From Paratinospora sagittata (lineage: Eukaryota; Streptophyta; Magnoliopsida; Ranunculales; Menispermaceae): a DNA stretch of 64,000 bases. A program made the position numbers and the translations under genes. The stretch's first letter is position 1, and each line of letters begins with the position of its first letter. Below the pieces are notes generated by a model. The model did no database searches, was not told the origin of the DNA, and saw only the letters and a program-made list of their open reading frames with translations. The stretch spans positions 54,850,477 to 54,914,476 of the forward strand of contig CM069590.1 of NCBI GenBank assembly GCA_035771175.1, given 5' to 3'. Positions 23,941-36,197 of this stretch are shown here, in pieces.

Positions 23941-25157
23941 TTTTATTGAATCAGGACATCAATTTATTGCGTACATAGCATAGAATGTGATGGGAAGTTG
24001 AGGAATATTATTCTTTATACATCTAGATTCCACAGTTTCTGATCCTTAGCTGATATACCACAAATTGAAGACAAAAACTGTAGTGTTAGGAGAGAAGGGA
24101 ATGGTGAAACGTCCGGAGCAAATTCAACTTTGGGGAATGAGATGATCTCTCTTACTAATAAAAAAATAAAGTAAAATAAAAAATAACAAATAGAAAAATA
24201 AAAGTGTGCTGTCTTTTGATATTGTAAGGTAGATTTGCAGAGCTTAAGCATAAACTCCTTTTGAGTCAATAAAGCCACTGACTACTGGTTGGGCTGACAA
24301 GCATTCAGATGGGTAATAAAAGCTTATAAACTAAGTCATGAGCAAAGCTAAGCGCATGTTCTTATGTACTTCACTGGATATAAAAGGGTGGGTTTTGCTG
24401 TGTCTTGCAGAAGTTGAATTGAGACCTCCGCTTGTGATGCGTTTGAACTGCAGTTTGGACTTGTAGTTTCAAAACTTTTATCTAACTGGTCAGGTTGATT
24501 GCATGCATTTTTAACACGTTTCAACCTTATAACACCTTGCAATCCTTCAACGTTAGAATTGAACAATCTCATTTTGTCTTTGAACTTGAGAAAAGCACAG
24601 GCCACAGCGCTGTGACATACGGTAAATGTGCCCTACAGAAACTGCAATTTTCATTACCTTGATAGGACGACACCTCTGTTTACTTAATGGCATTGGACCC
24701 AGCCATCACCCAACAATTTAGCACAGTTGCCATCACGACAAGCCAGATTTTTGCAAGTTCATGGACACAATTGATAAAATGGGTACAACAAGTTTATTGT
24801 CGTTTTTGTGTAGGACGAGAAGACTGATGATAAGTAACAAACAATTTAAGAGATTGTAATTGAAGTGATAGCTGCTGGGTTGGGTTAGACCCACCCCAAC
24901 TTGCAGTCAAGCTCAAGGACGTCAAAAGAACACTACCCCTCTCGTCTGGCAACCAAAACGAAAGTGACACTAGAACAAACGTTTGCTAATATTATTTTGT
25001 AAGATGGGATCCTATGGTGTCGGAATCTGAATTGTTTATTTATTTATTTATTAATTATACTAATAAACATGACTTTTTTTCCGACCTTTAAATAAGATTA
25101 ATGTTCTTGGTTGGATCTTATCTTTGTGGGTCAGAGTTCCAACTTTTGTCGTAGTAA
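23941..25157. other. Intergenic DNA between block X1 and the CYP90C1 stop
   Basis: No gene is recognised. The part next to 25157 should contain the 3' UTR of the minus-strand P450. Minus-strand frames at 24015-24605 do not match known proteins. Confidence 0.45.
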
Positions 25158-28100
25158 TCAAGGTGAGAGGGGTGTGACGGTGACTGGCAATTTCCTCCTC
25201 ATCTTCACAGTCGGAAAGTTGACAATGTAGTCTTCCTCAGCCTCCCATCTGCATACACCAAAAAGCAACAAGCTAAGAAGAAGAAGAAATCATCATCATC
25301 ATCATAAATATCTAGAATCTAATTCCTTTAAATAAAAGAGTCGAGGTTATCTATCACACTCAATTAGTCTCTCAAGATGTGTGTGGGCCAACTCTCCATA
25401 ATTGATGTCTTTGGTTTGTGATTGAAAAACAAAGACAATACAAGAAACGACTTAAAAAAAAAAAAAAAGATTGTTTTGTGGATGGATACAAGCCTATTGC
25501 TATATTGACATTGGTTTTGAAAGCTTATTTAGAGAGCTATTTAATTACATAGCAATAACATTACCTGAACAGAGTGACAAGATGATGGAGGAAGATGGAA
25601 ACCTCGAGCCTTGCGAATTCCATGCCGGGACATAACCTGTGTCCACCACCGAATGGTGCAAAGATACTACTGTTCACACTTCTTCCTCCCTTGTTCTGCC
25701 AATTCACAAACAAATCAAGTTAATTCTAGCACTGATCACTACCTTCTCAATATTAATTTTTAGCTTCTTTAACGCCTCATAGTCCTGTACTCAACCCATC
25801 AATCAAAATCAAAAAAATAGATCCTAAATGAAAAAGATCTCTAAAAAATCAAGTGTACTAGAATAGCCTTTTTCATTAATATGCAACTTCACGTGAATTA
25901 AATTAAATTCATGGTCACGAGCAGATGAGCCAAAAGTAGCTAGCTTAACTTTAACCGAAAGGCCAGTTTTACACCAGTCTTCCTCTTTGATTTCCTTTCG
26001 ACAAGTTACTGTCAAAGTGAGTGAGTAGACATTAAGTAATTTAAAAAGCTTGTACACCCCACCATGTTCTATTCTTCACCCTACTTTTTTTCCCTTTTGA
26101 ACTTTGACCAAGATCATTCCCCCGTACATCTCTGTATACTTACTAGTCTTACTTTTACATACAAAAATTCTTGCTAGCAACAGCAACAGCAACAAATTCT
26201 ATCTAGTCTTTATCAATTAAGTGTTAGTGTCCTACATCACATGCTTCTTGGGCAATGTAGGCCACACGCCTCAGTGATCACCATGTGAGAATGAAGAACT
26301 CCCAACCTCTAGTGTTCCTTAATTATTAACTTCCTTTGTTTATCAGAATATACCCAACGAAATGCTGCAGCTTTCTATTTTGATTTGATATTTCCAAGGT
26401 TATTGTGAGACCAGTACTAAAAAGTAGTTATAATGCGTTGTGTAAGTATTATACTTATACCTGCCATCTCCATGGATCAAACTGATAAGGGTTCTCATAA
26501 TTCTCTTCATCCATGTGAACTGCACTAAGGGACGCCAACACACACCATCCTTCAGGAATCAAATACCCTGCAACCCCACAGTAGTTAATCAAGTAAACAA
26601 ATTAAGCTGAACCCAATTTATAATACCTACATATATATACTTCAACATGAAAAAGAAGGAAAAGTACCGGAATTTCGTACCCTTTATTTCTACATCTTTG
26701 AGAGCTTTCCTCCACACCGCATTGATAATGTTTGCCATTCGCAGAGTTTCACTTATCACCTTTCATCAAATTAAGAGAACAGAAAGAATTAGGACAAGTT
26801 TTGTTCGTGAGGTTCAGCTGCTGCTGCTGCTGCTATCCCGAGCAATTAATCTGTAACTCTAGTCTCTTGAGTTTTATTTATTTTCTAATTTAGGGTATCT
26901 CAACCTCTTAAAGCCTTTGACACAAAAGAAAGAAGATCAAAATTCATGACTCTCATTAAATTCTTAATTATCACACCAACCCCAATTTGATTATGATATA
27001 AAAAAAATGCTAAATATATTGAAAATGCTACACCTAATGCTTAAAAAAAATAAACAAGTAAATCTAAAACTCACATTTTGTGTAAATGCCAATGCCATGT
27101 AGTCCGTCCACTCATAATCTTCACCTGAACTAGCCTTTTTTCTCTTCAACTCCATGTTCTCTTCCTGTAATTATTTCACAGTAAAGCTCTAATTAGCCCA
27201 AGATACAAATTTATTAACCACTAATATCTGAAGCCATCGGATGATCCCATCCAACGGTGAAGCCCTTCAACCGCACGTACGCTCTAGTCCTTCTAGGTCA
27301 AATAAATGCGTAAGTGGGGCCATATGAACGGTGTACACGACACTGAAATTTAATGAACCTACGTGACTGAGTGAGATAGGTGAGGACAAATCTGCCACTA
27401 TGCCCTATAGCCCCACGTGGCACGCTGTATGTTGGGCCCACATTATCGCGAATCTTGGGCCAGGCCTATTCGGGAGTTAAATGCTTGCATGGTACGTCAT
27501 AATCGTAGGGTGTGGGCAACATGACCCACGTGGCAGCCATTCATGGGCTAAGGAAGGCAAAACATGAAACACACTGGTTAATTTTAACCGTCTGCGTACC
27601 CGTAAGTGGTTTAGAGCGAGAGGAGAATCACTGAGAAATTTGACGGCAAGAGTCGTGACCATAGGTACTGAGTCCTCTCCTGGGATCATCATTTCCACGA
27701 TGTTCCCACTGATGAAATCAACTGGTAGCCGTTGGATCTCGTGATCAGATTCTCCTGCGTCTACCAACAACGCGTCAATTGCATCCAAAGCTAAAGGCCC
27801 ACTTTTTTTGTGATCATGATCATGATCTTGATCACTTGCCTCGTCCATCTTCTGTTTCTTCTTCTCAACTATCCCCCTCACCAGCTTTAATAACCGTTCT
27901 TTGGCCTGTAAAATACAAAAGGAAAGTGAGTTACAACATAAATAAATATATAAATTAATTAAGTGATTAATTACCTTCAAGGATTTATAAAACCTTGTTC
28001 CCGGAAATTTAATGGGTATACATATTAAACCTTTGATGAACTCTCCAAATTCTCTTTTGAGAAATTCAAGCTCTTCACCTGGACTGACGCCCATCAACAC

Positions 28101-28564
28101 CTTAACTAAAACTTGGAACGTAATCTATATAAATATCAAAGAATCATCAAGAAACTATTAATGATATATAATTTGTAATTAAAGAATAATTCGAGAAAAT
28201 TAAAAAGCCATAGCTAGTAATATAGCTACATACGTTTCTATATTCTTCCTGGATGTAAATGGGGCTTTTTCTATCAGTCCAACAGTCCATGAAGAGACCA
28301 ACACAAGTTTCAATCTCTTTTGTAATTCTGACTTTTAGCTGGGGAGATTTCAGAAAGCTTCCAATCAGTCCATGCACTCTCCTTTGAAGAGCACCATTCA
28401 TTTGAAGAATTGAAGACTTTCCAAGCAGTTCTGTTAAGGATTTCGGGTAATATGGGATGAAAGTGCTTCCATTGTTCTGCAAAATCACCTTGTTTACGTC
28501 CGGATCTGTTGAAACTATAACTGGAATTCCCAAAAGATGTGACTTGAACACCTTCCCATATCTG

Positions 28565-28603
<39 letters not shown>

Positions 28604-29384
28604 GATCACAATTTCAAATACCCATTTTAAAGAAAATTGCAACTCTCAGCTTAGAAACCAGCTTTTCATTTGAAGAAGAAGAAGTTAATTAACGTTAAGT
28701 TACAGTTTTGACAGAAAGGTTTAGCTGAGAGAAAGAAGAAAAGAGTCAGAAAAACAGCTTTATTTTGTTGTGGGGAGTGTGACAAATGACCGCAGCACCC
28801 TTGATTTCATCCTTTTTCATTTAATGGAAAAAAAGATGGATATATTAAGATGGAAGAATTGTCATTTCAGCTACTCCCACTGTGATTTCTGCCACAAGAA
28901 GCAATAAGAGGTCCAGGGCCTAGCTACCAGTCTAGGGCACCAGTGTATATCTAGAGGTATACCAATAATAAATAATCAGACAATTTGATTGGAATCACAA
29001 AAACAACCTAAATACAGATGAGAAAAGAAAAGAATAAAACCAAAGTAATCTTTCCTTTTCCTTTTTTTTCTTCTTCTCCTCCTACTTAATTTCTTTCCAC
29101 AGCAATAAGAGAAGAAGGTATAATAGTAAGTAGTGATCTTACAATGATTTCCGCTTCTCCATGAAACTAACAGGACGAGATGAGTAACCAGAAGCAATGA
29201 AATCAAGAGTTTCTCCGATCAATGGCCACCCTTGATTCCCTTTTGGAATCTCAGTAGTATTCTTCTCTTTTTCTCTTAGGTTGACCCGTTTGATGAACAA
29301 CTGCTTATTCTTCTTCCACCACCACCACCATCCAATGATGCCCACCGTGAAAACCAAAATCAAAGTTTCTGTAACGTGGTTCAT
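25158..29384 (-). CDS. CYP90C1: Cytochrome P450 CYP90C1 (ROTUNDIFOLIA3-like), brassinosteroid C-23 hydroxylase
   Basis: ER-anchored P450 of brassinosteroid synthesis. CYP90C1 and its relative CYP90D1 hydroxylate C-23 of 22-hydroxylated intermediates. Exons on the minus strand are 29384-29143, 28561-28234, 28124-27975, 27905-27600, 27164-27075, 26759-26681, 26567-26461, 25695-25565 and 25248-25158 (1,524 nt, 507 aa), all GT-AG. A membrane anchor spans residues about 7-23. The I-helix motif reads IPGEDS (about 314-319), ExxR is E376-R379, PYQFDPWRW follows, and the haem loop [10 protein letters not shown] has its ligand at Cys456. A His/Asp-rich insertion lies at about 265-274. Blocks such as [13 protein letters not shown] and [17 protein letters not shown] match CYP90C1 better than CYP90D1, and its neighbourhood agrees. 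Intron 1 holds an AT microsatellite (28567-28600). All key residues are present. Confidence 0.93.
28567..28600. repeat. AT dinucleotide microsatellite in CYP90C1 intron 1
   Basis: About 17 AT units lie immediately next to the 3' splice site of intron 1 on the minus strand, so only a few bases separate it from exon 2. Length changes here would alter the sequence just before the acceptor. Confidence 0.85.
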
Positions 29385-30612
29385 CTTTTTACCAGCAGAA
29401 GCTTACACCCTCAAAACCCTAGATCTTCTTTTATCTAAGTAGAGTGTACTACTAGAGCTAACTAGCTAGCTCTCACTATTCAGACAGAAAAAAATCCAAG
29501 AAACAATACTCTTAATTTCTGAATTCCCAGCAGCTAGCCACTTCTTCATGCAAGAATTCTCCTGAATATATATATATGTAAAGGAATCGACCAAGATCTT
29601 TCAGAAATCTAAGAACTAGATATCTTTCATGCAAGAACTGGATCTTTCGGAGAAGATGAGAATGAGAGACAGAGGGAGAGAGAGAGAGAGAGATCTGTGG
29701 AACCCTTTTTCTTCTAACCTTAGGATGTTGGTCTTTGTTGTTAGGGTCGTTGGAAGATTTAGATAAGAAGAGACGGCTTAAAAAAGATTCGAAGGATCCA
29801 GGAGTTGTGCACTGTAATTAATGTGACACTTTTTTTTGGATTTTGAGAAAGCGCCACGGAGATTGTTCGCGTCTTTACCCTGCAAAATACACTCGAAAAC
29901 TCACCCATGACCCTTGGATGATTTCTCATTAATTTGATTCGGTAGCTGTTTTTCTCTACTTGTAGCTTTAAGGTATCTACTACTTAATTAATTATATAAA
30001 GAGGTTTGATTTGAAAATGCCATTAAATACATCACTAACAACTTCTTTCCTATAATATAAACCGCAGGAGGATGCACCTCATGTAATCATTAATACATAT
30101 CCGAAATCAAATGAGCGTTTCATAAAGATGGCTTTCTAGCTAGCTCTTATGTATTACTCTCTTTTTTTTTTTTTTTTCTTCTTTTTTTTTAATTCTTTTC
30201 TGTAATCTAGAGGTGTTTTTCAACAAAAACTAATTTACTTAAAGCATCGCACATAAAGGTTTTTCCTCAAGTAAAGGTTGCCTTAAGTAAAGTTTTCTAA
30301 TCTATTGGATTTCAACGACAATCTTGGTTTCAAGTGAGAGAAATGATTTTACTTGCGTGACTAATGGAAAGCTTGAATCACATGCAAGCTTATGATCACA
30401 ACGACCGAGATCATGACTCCATAGGTTCAAAAAACATGCGTACCCAGTTTCACGAAAAAGGGGAAGAATTAGCTTATTAATAAATTGATTATGTCAATTA
30501 GTGGAAGCTATCTTTTAATTAGTTCAGCCAAGGCCTATAAGCAGCCCTTTATACATTTTATGGACTTGGCTAAAGGTAGTGATGGTCCACGACCACGAAC
30601 TTAAAGGTAGCA
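29385..30612. other. CYP90C1 promoter and upstream DNA
   Basis: On the minus strand this is the region before the P450 start codon. It contains a (GA)n tract (about 29665-29693), common in plant 5' UTRs and core promoters, and a TA-rich stretch (about 29565-29580) that could act as a TATA element. A poly-T tract lies at about 30160-30190. No gene is seen. Confidence 0.45.
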
Positions 30613-31077
30613 GCATTTCAGATGATTAATGCAAAAGGATCTTTGAAATGAATGCCCGTCTTAAAAGGCATCATCAACATCATATCAACCTCAACTTAGG
30701 CAAGTTAGTCAATTCTTCCATGTTGAAAGTATGAGTTCAAAAAAAGAGGAAGAGAAATTTCCTTTTAAAGTGCAATTACTTGTTTTACAAGGGGTTGAAA
30801 TGAGAGAGCCACAATGCTATTCTGGTCTTGTTATTGATAGCAAGGATAGATGGAGCAAGATGTGCAGATATATAGTTAAGATTGAATATAACATGTGAAA
30901 TATGTTAAAAATTATATGATATGAGATTTATAATTTGATAAGGTCATGAGTTTAAAAACAAGTTAGTGGTTAGAATGAGGAAGTGTTCCATCAATGATTG
31001 ACCATATTAACATAGTATTGAGCCCATTTAAGATTAAATGAAAGCCTCACTTATGATTTTTGAGACTGGGATATGGT
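30613..31077. repeat. Duplicated block Y, copy 1
   Basis: This block is similar to 41527-41971 in the same orientation. Shared phrases include TGCAAAAGGATCTTTGAAAT, GAGAGAGCCACAATGCTATT, AGCAAGATGTGCAGATATAT and GATTTTTGAGACTGGGATAT. Copy 1 carries about 50 bp of extra DNA around 30885-30925. Function is unknown; copy 2 lies just downstream of the MiaB-like gene. Confidence 0.85.
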
Positions 31078-33519
31078 TGTTCTCCAAATCTGCACTTCAC
31101 AATAGAACATCTTCACACTGCACCACAATAGATCACAGATTCTTGAAGAATTTACAGAAAGAAAGAAAAAAAATGCTTTTACACTGAGACAATGCCCTAG
31201 AACCAAAATGTAATGCAAAAAAAAAAAATATCTAGTTAATTCATTACAACAAATCCTCACGGGTAACAAAACGTTACGGGTAACAAAACGTTGCGATAAA
31301 CTCCATTTCTCCGACGATAATCTCAGATTTGCATCAAGTGCATAGGGGTAATTTCTTTTCAGAAATCCAAATCGCATGGGGGGTGGTGGTGACGAGATTG
31401 AAATCAAAGTGGTGGTGGCGGTGGTTGTTGGCGAAATTGAAATCACAGGGAAGGAGTGGCAGTGGCGACCGGTGAGATTGAAATTAAGTGGGAGACCGGC
31501 CTAACCCGACCGATCCGACAAGTGGTCGGTCGGATTGGGCCAGCCCCAACCTCTTATGGTCAAGTTGATGCATTAGAAAGCGAGTTGAATATTATTAGTA
31601 AGGAATGAAGCTTTGCAAAGAAGTGATTTGGGAACGAGGTGATGAGTTCGCGGAGGTAAGAGCATAAGATCTCTTGGCTTCTCTTACTTGTCTGTCTTGC
31701 AAAAAAAGTTTTCTAAAATATCTTTTTTTTTTTTTTTTTTTTCTTACAACTTTTTAGGTAGCAAAATTATTACGGTTCATTTTTTTTTTTTGGGTTTTCT
31801 AATCCATTAGATAAGTGTTGAAATGAATTTATCAAAAATTATATATTGTTTTCAAATCTTGAAAATAATTTTTAAATATAATATCAAACAAATTTTATGA
31901 AATTTCGAATCGACCTTAGAACTGAGATTTGAGTTCTAACTTTTTTTTTTTTTTTTTAAGTATATTTTTGCATTGTAAACTGAACACATTTGGCAGCTTT
32001 TTTTAAGGAGGGTTGAATCCTGAAGGTTCAAACTTCAGTGACGATGGGTATTGAGACTACTACAGAGAAAAACAAAAGAGAATGGGAATGGAGCGTAAGA
32101 AACTTTGGTCTGAATTGCTTGTTTAGCAAAACATCTTAAGCTTAAGATCTAATACCTCATGGATTAGACTTGAACACACAAAAAAATACCAAAGAAACCA
32201 CATCAAAGAAAAATAAAGGGAGGGAACGTTCTTAAAGGGAATTACTATAAACAGGGTTATCTACTCCATTTTTGAATTCTAAATTTCATTTGTAAATATA
32301 TTTTTAAGTCAAATTACACTATTATAATACTTATTAAGCGTCTTCAGCGTCTTCGTTCATACTACTTTTATTATGTAATATTTTGAATAATTCAAGTATA
32401 GTAAATGACTATCGTAAAATTTATATATAAAATAATAACTATTACTTTTAATTAGTTTGGGTTAGTTTGATTACTTTTTATAAAACTTTGACCCTACTCA
32501 AATAAGTCGAATTACAAATATCTAAACTCAATTCAAACCAATTAGATATATAAACTTAACCCAAACTAACTCAATCCAAAATGTTTGGTTCGGTCAGATT
32601 AATTGGACTAATCAGGTTATTGAACACCCTTAGATATGGTGATGTAATGTATTGTGACATAAGCACGACTATTATTTTGGGTATTTATTTTCTTTCTAAG
32701 TATTGATTGTAAATAAAGTTGAGAAGATTTAGAGAAGAGGTTTGCTAAGGAGGCGCGAGAAACTCTTGCTAAACAAGAAACAAAATTTGGTGAAATAATA
32801 AAAAGGAACAAAATAGAAAACTCCTTAATTCCCACTTTTCTTTTTCTTTTCTGTTTTTCTTTTTTTTTTTGTTTCACCGCTGAGTGAGTGACACCGAAGT
32901 AGCGTCCTCCTCCACTTTGAAAAGAGACTAATTCACTTAAATTCGACTCGAATTAGACCACAAAAATGCAAAAATCTCTCAATAAATAATAACTTCATAC
33001 AAAAAAAAGTTTTGAACTCACAAACTCGTTTAAGAAGAGTATCAGAACCAACCATATATTGGTTAATTCCCACTTTTCAAAGTCTTAAAGAACAGATCAT
33101 CAACCAAAATCAAACTCTTCTGTTGTTTCTTTATTAAGGGTGGGTGATTTTGTTGTATTCAATACTTTGTTTCCTTTTCATTCTAGGGTTTATCTTTTTG
33201 GAACCAAAATGTATGTCTATTCTGGTTTATGTTCCTTTTGGCTCGAAGACTAAGACTTTTTGAGTTAATTTGAGTTATGAATTGCAATGGTTTTGGAATT
33301 AGGCGAAACCTTTTGTTCTCTCTAAGATCAGATTTAAGATTGTAGCGGTAAAACAAGTAAATAAGATTTGCAATCTTGATTCTTGAAAGCATTAGTTACA
33401 TGATATTTGTTATTGTGATTTAAAAATGCGTGTGTGTCTGCTAACAAGTTTGGCTTTAGAGAATTTGTTTCTTGTGAAATGGAATTGTTATTGATATTGA
33501 TATTGTTATTATGATTTTT
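31078..33519. other. Intergenic repeat-rich DNA
   Basis: No intact gene is seen. There are two copies of GGGTAACAAAACGTTACG-like sequence (31260-31295), GGTGGTGGT repeats (31380-31460), several T-runs, and a stretch around 32450-32640 ending TTGAACACCCTTAGA that resembles one end of an hAT-type element. The last 400 bp (33120-33519) may be the 5' region of the broken DUF1640-like gene. Confidence 0.4.
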
Positions 33520-34113
33520 AACGAGATGCAGAAGACTATATGGAGTAGCCACATATGGCTGTCCTCGCCTGTGCAATTCGATGCAAATACTTTGTTTCTT
33601 GATTCTCTGCCTTTGGTAAGTAATTTTTTATTTTGGATCTTTTTCTTTCCTATGATTAGTTGACTGTGTGATTTTGTGTTTTCTTACCTTAGGCAGAGAA
33701 GATGATGAAACAGGGAATTTCTGCTCAACATGCAAACGCGATTGTCATTGTTTTTGTGTGTTGAACAAGTCATTCGCTTTGAAGAGCGAATTGAAAAAGG
33801 TATGATCTAAAGGCAATTTTTTTTTTTGTATTAAAATTTATAATGTTTTTGTTGTTTCGATGTAGATAATGTTGATGCAGGACAATAAGTGTTGGCAATT
33901 TCAGTCAGAGCTTAAAAGCTCTTAGAAAAAATTGTAATCAAGAATCTTAACATCCAAGGTACATTTTTTAGTTGAAGTTCATTTGAAAAATTAGATTAAT
34001 TATGTACTAACCTTGCCTACTTTTTTTTTTATTGCAACATAAAGAAATTGTTGTTCTTCGAACAAATATTGACATTCTGCAAAATGAATTGGATCAAATT
34101 GCCCATGAGTTTC

Positions 34114-34285
34114 TATTACGATATCTTTATTGTTGAGCATATGTTTTTGCGGAACATGTTTCCTTATTTTTAGGCATGTTTTCTGATAACATGTTTCCTT
34201 ATTTTTAGGCTTTGAATTTTGTAAGAGATATATATTTGCTGGTTGTGAATGGAAAATTAGAGAAAATGTAATGGAGAATTTATCA
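34114..34285 (+). repeat. 5' LTR of the Copia element
   Basis: The 172-bp LTR begins TATTACGATATC and ends GAATTTATCA. It contains two copies of ATGTTTCCTTATTTTTAGGC. It differs from the 3' LTR at three sites, all transitions. Confidence 0.93.
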
Positions 34286-34296
34286 TGGTATCAGAG
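34286..34296 (+). other. Primer-binding site (initiator methionine tRNA)
   Basis: TGGTATCAGAG directly follows the 5' LTR. This is the usual primer-binding site of plant Copia elements, complementary to the 3' end of initiator tRNA-Met. Confidence 0.9.
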
Positions 34297-34639
34297 AGGC
34301 TTGAGAGATTAGTGACGGAACAACGAAACTCTCTCCGATCTCTCTCCGATCACTCCGACCTCGGACTGCGCGACCGCGCGGTAGTTTAGAAGCCGAAGAA
34401 GAAGAAGAAGAAAGAGACGAAGAAGAAGAAGAATGGTGATAAAGGTGAGACCACATGTCTGTACATGGATGGGTTGCTCCATCAAAACGTCGCAACTAAT
34501 CTATCATCTCTTAACTTTCCTCCAGTACGGTGGTTGAAGCGCCTGAGAAACATTTTTTTTAATTTACACCTCCTTATTCTAGCCGTCGTCTCTGCTCAAT
34601 TACACCTCCCCATTTGAACACAGGCGACCGGCGACAGGC

Positions 34640-34815
34640 GACCGTGTTGGTGCGCGTGCAGCGTTGGTGCACGTGCTACGTTGGTGCACGTGCAGCGTTG
34701 GTGCGCGTGTTACGTTGGGCAGTGCGCCCGTGCTGCGTTAGTGCACGTGCGTTGGTGCGCGTGTTGCGTTGGGCAGTGCGCACTTTGGACAGTGTGCGCA
34801 GGGTTGGTGAACAGT
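34640..34815 (+). repeat. GC-rich degenerate tandem repeat in the Copia leader
   Basis: Units of about 17-19 bp built on GCGTTGGTGCACGTGC recur roughly eight times with drift. Three contain CACGTG. The block precedes the 19-bp minisatellite and contrasts strongly in G+C with the host DNA. Confidence 0.75.
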
Positions 34816-34839
34816 GTGGCTTTTAATTAAAAAAAAAAA

Positions 34840-35181
34840 CGGCTCGGCTTAAACAGTGCGGCTCGGCTTCAACAGTGCGGCTCAGCTTGGACAGAGCGGC
34901 TCTGCTTGGACAGAGCGGCTCGGCTTGATCAGTGCGGCTCGGCTTGAACAGTGCGGCTCGGCTTGAACAGAGCGGCTCGGCTTGGACAGAGCGGCTCGGC
35001 TTGATCAGTGCGGCTCGGCTTGAACAGTGCGGCTCGGCTTGAACAGAGCGGCTCGGCTTGGACAGAGCGGCTCGGCTTGGACAGAGCGGCTCGGCTTGGA
35101 CAGAGCGGATCGGCTTGGTCAGAGCGGATCGGCTTGGACAGTGCGGCTCGGCTTGAACAGTACGGCTCGGCTTGAACAGTG
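34840..35181 (+). repeat. 19-bp minisatellite, 18 copies, in the Copia leader
   Basis: Eighteen head-to-tail 19-bp units with consensus CGGCTCGGCTTGAACAGTG fill 342 bp exactly. Variation is mostly at the last positions (AACAGTG, GACAGAG, ATCAGTG) and forms higher-order patterns: units 5-8 resemble units 9-12. The array ends 11 bp before the likely gag start (35193). Because 19 is not a multiple of 3 and the unit lacks stops, long frames appear on both strands; these are artefacts of the repeat. Confidence 0.93.
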
Positions 35182-35192
35182 CGCGGGAGTTC

Positions 35193-36197
35193 ATGGCTGG
35201 CGGAGAGGGGGACAAAAGGGTGGATATGACGTATCACCTTGGATCGAGTGACGGTCCGGGAAACATCATTACCCCGATTCAATTACGTGGTGAGAACTAC
35301 GATGAATGGGCGAGGGAAATTCGAACCTCGCTTAAGGCAAAGAGAAAATTTGGCTTTGTAGACGGGAAGGTTCCGAAGCCAACAACAAAAGAGAAACTTG
35401 AGGATTAGATAGTTGTGCATTCGATGTTGGTGTCATGGCTGACCAATACCATTGAGCCGTCCGTTCGGTCGACCCTTGGAGAATATGATGATGCACAACT
35501 TCTGTGGAACAATCTCAAAAATAGATTTTGTGTGGTAAGCGGTACTCGTATATGTCAATTAAAAACATCCTTGAGAGAGTGCAAGCAAGGAAAAACCGAG
35601 ACTGTGACAATTTATTTTGGTCGTTTGTCAAAAATCTGGGACGAACTGATCACATATGTGAAAGTGTCGGTTTGTAAGTGTGGAGGTTGCACGTGTAGCA
35701 TAGTCACGCAGGTAGAAAAACTGAGAGAAGAGGACTGTCTACATCACTTTCTTATCGGCCTCGATGGAGCATATGCTTCAATTCGAGCGAATCTGCTTGG
35801 ACAAGAGCCATTGCCGACGCTTGATCGAGCATATCAACAAGTGATTCAAGCGGAACGACTGCGGGGCGGCGAGTCATCCAAAAATGGACGAGATAGTATC
35901 ATGGCATTCGCAATTCAGCCTGATACGCGTGGTAAGTCTCGTTTTGTGGATACTACTGATAAGTTTTGCAACCATTGTAATAGAGAAGGCCACGCCGAGT
36001 CCTCTTGCTTTCAATTACACAGGTTCCCTGAATGGTGGGGGGACCGACCTCGCGGAGGAAAGGGACCGGGTCGTGGTGGAGGACGGACAGGAAGAAGAGG
36101 TGGGCGTACAGGTTCTGGCCGTGGCAGAGGGCATGGTGCACCGCCTGTCCGCGCACATAAAACTGGCGGGGCTGGACTTCATATGGGCAGCACGTAG
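35193..36197 (+). pseudogene. Copia gag region, interrupted
   Basis: The frame begins at an ATG 11 bp after the minisatellite and encodes a gag of the UBN2/retrotran-gag type (GENYDEWAREIR near the start). A zinc knuckle CX2CX4HX4C (CNHCNREGHAESSC, around 35968-36009) follows, then an Arg/Gly-rich tail. Stops at 35406-35408 (TAG) and 36195-36197 (TAG) interrupt it. The frame otherwise continues directly into pol, so gag and pol were one polyprotein. Confidence 0.9.

Noticed and set aside
25158..29384. CYP90D1 as the identity of the P450
   Set aside because: It was my first reading, but segment-by-segment similarity ([37 protein letters not shown]) and the MiaB-like and GH35 neighbours fit CYP90C1/ROT3 better.
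34823..35282. Long minus-strand frames encoding a Ser/Arg/Ala/Glu repeat protein
   Set aside because: They are a by-product of the 19-bp minisatellite, whose unit has no stop on either strand; the reading frame cycles every 57 bp. No start context or similarity supports a protein.
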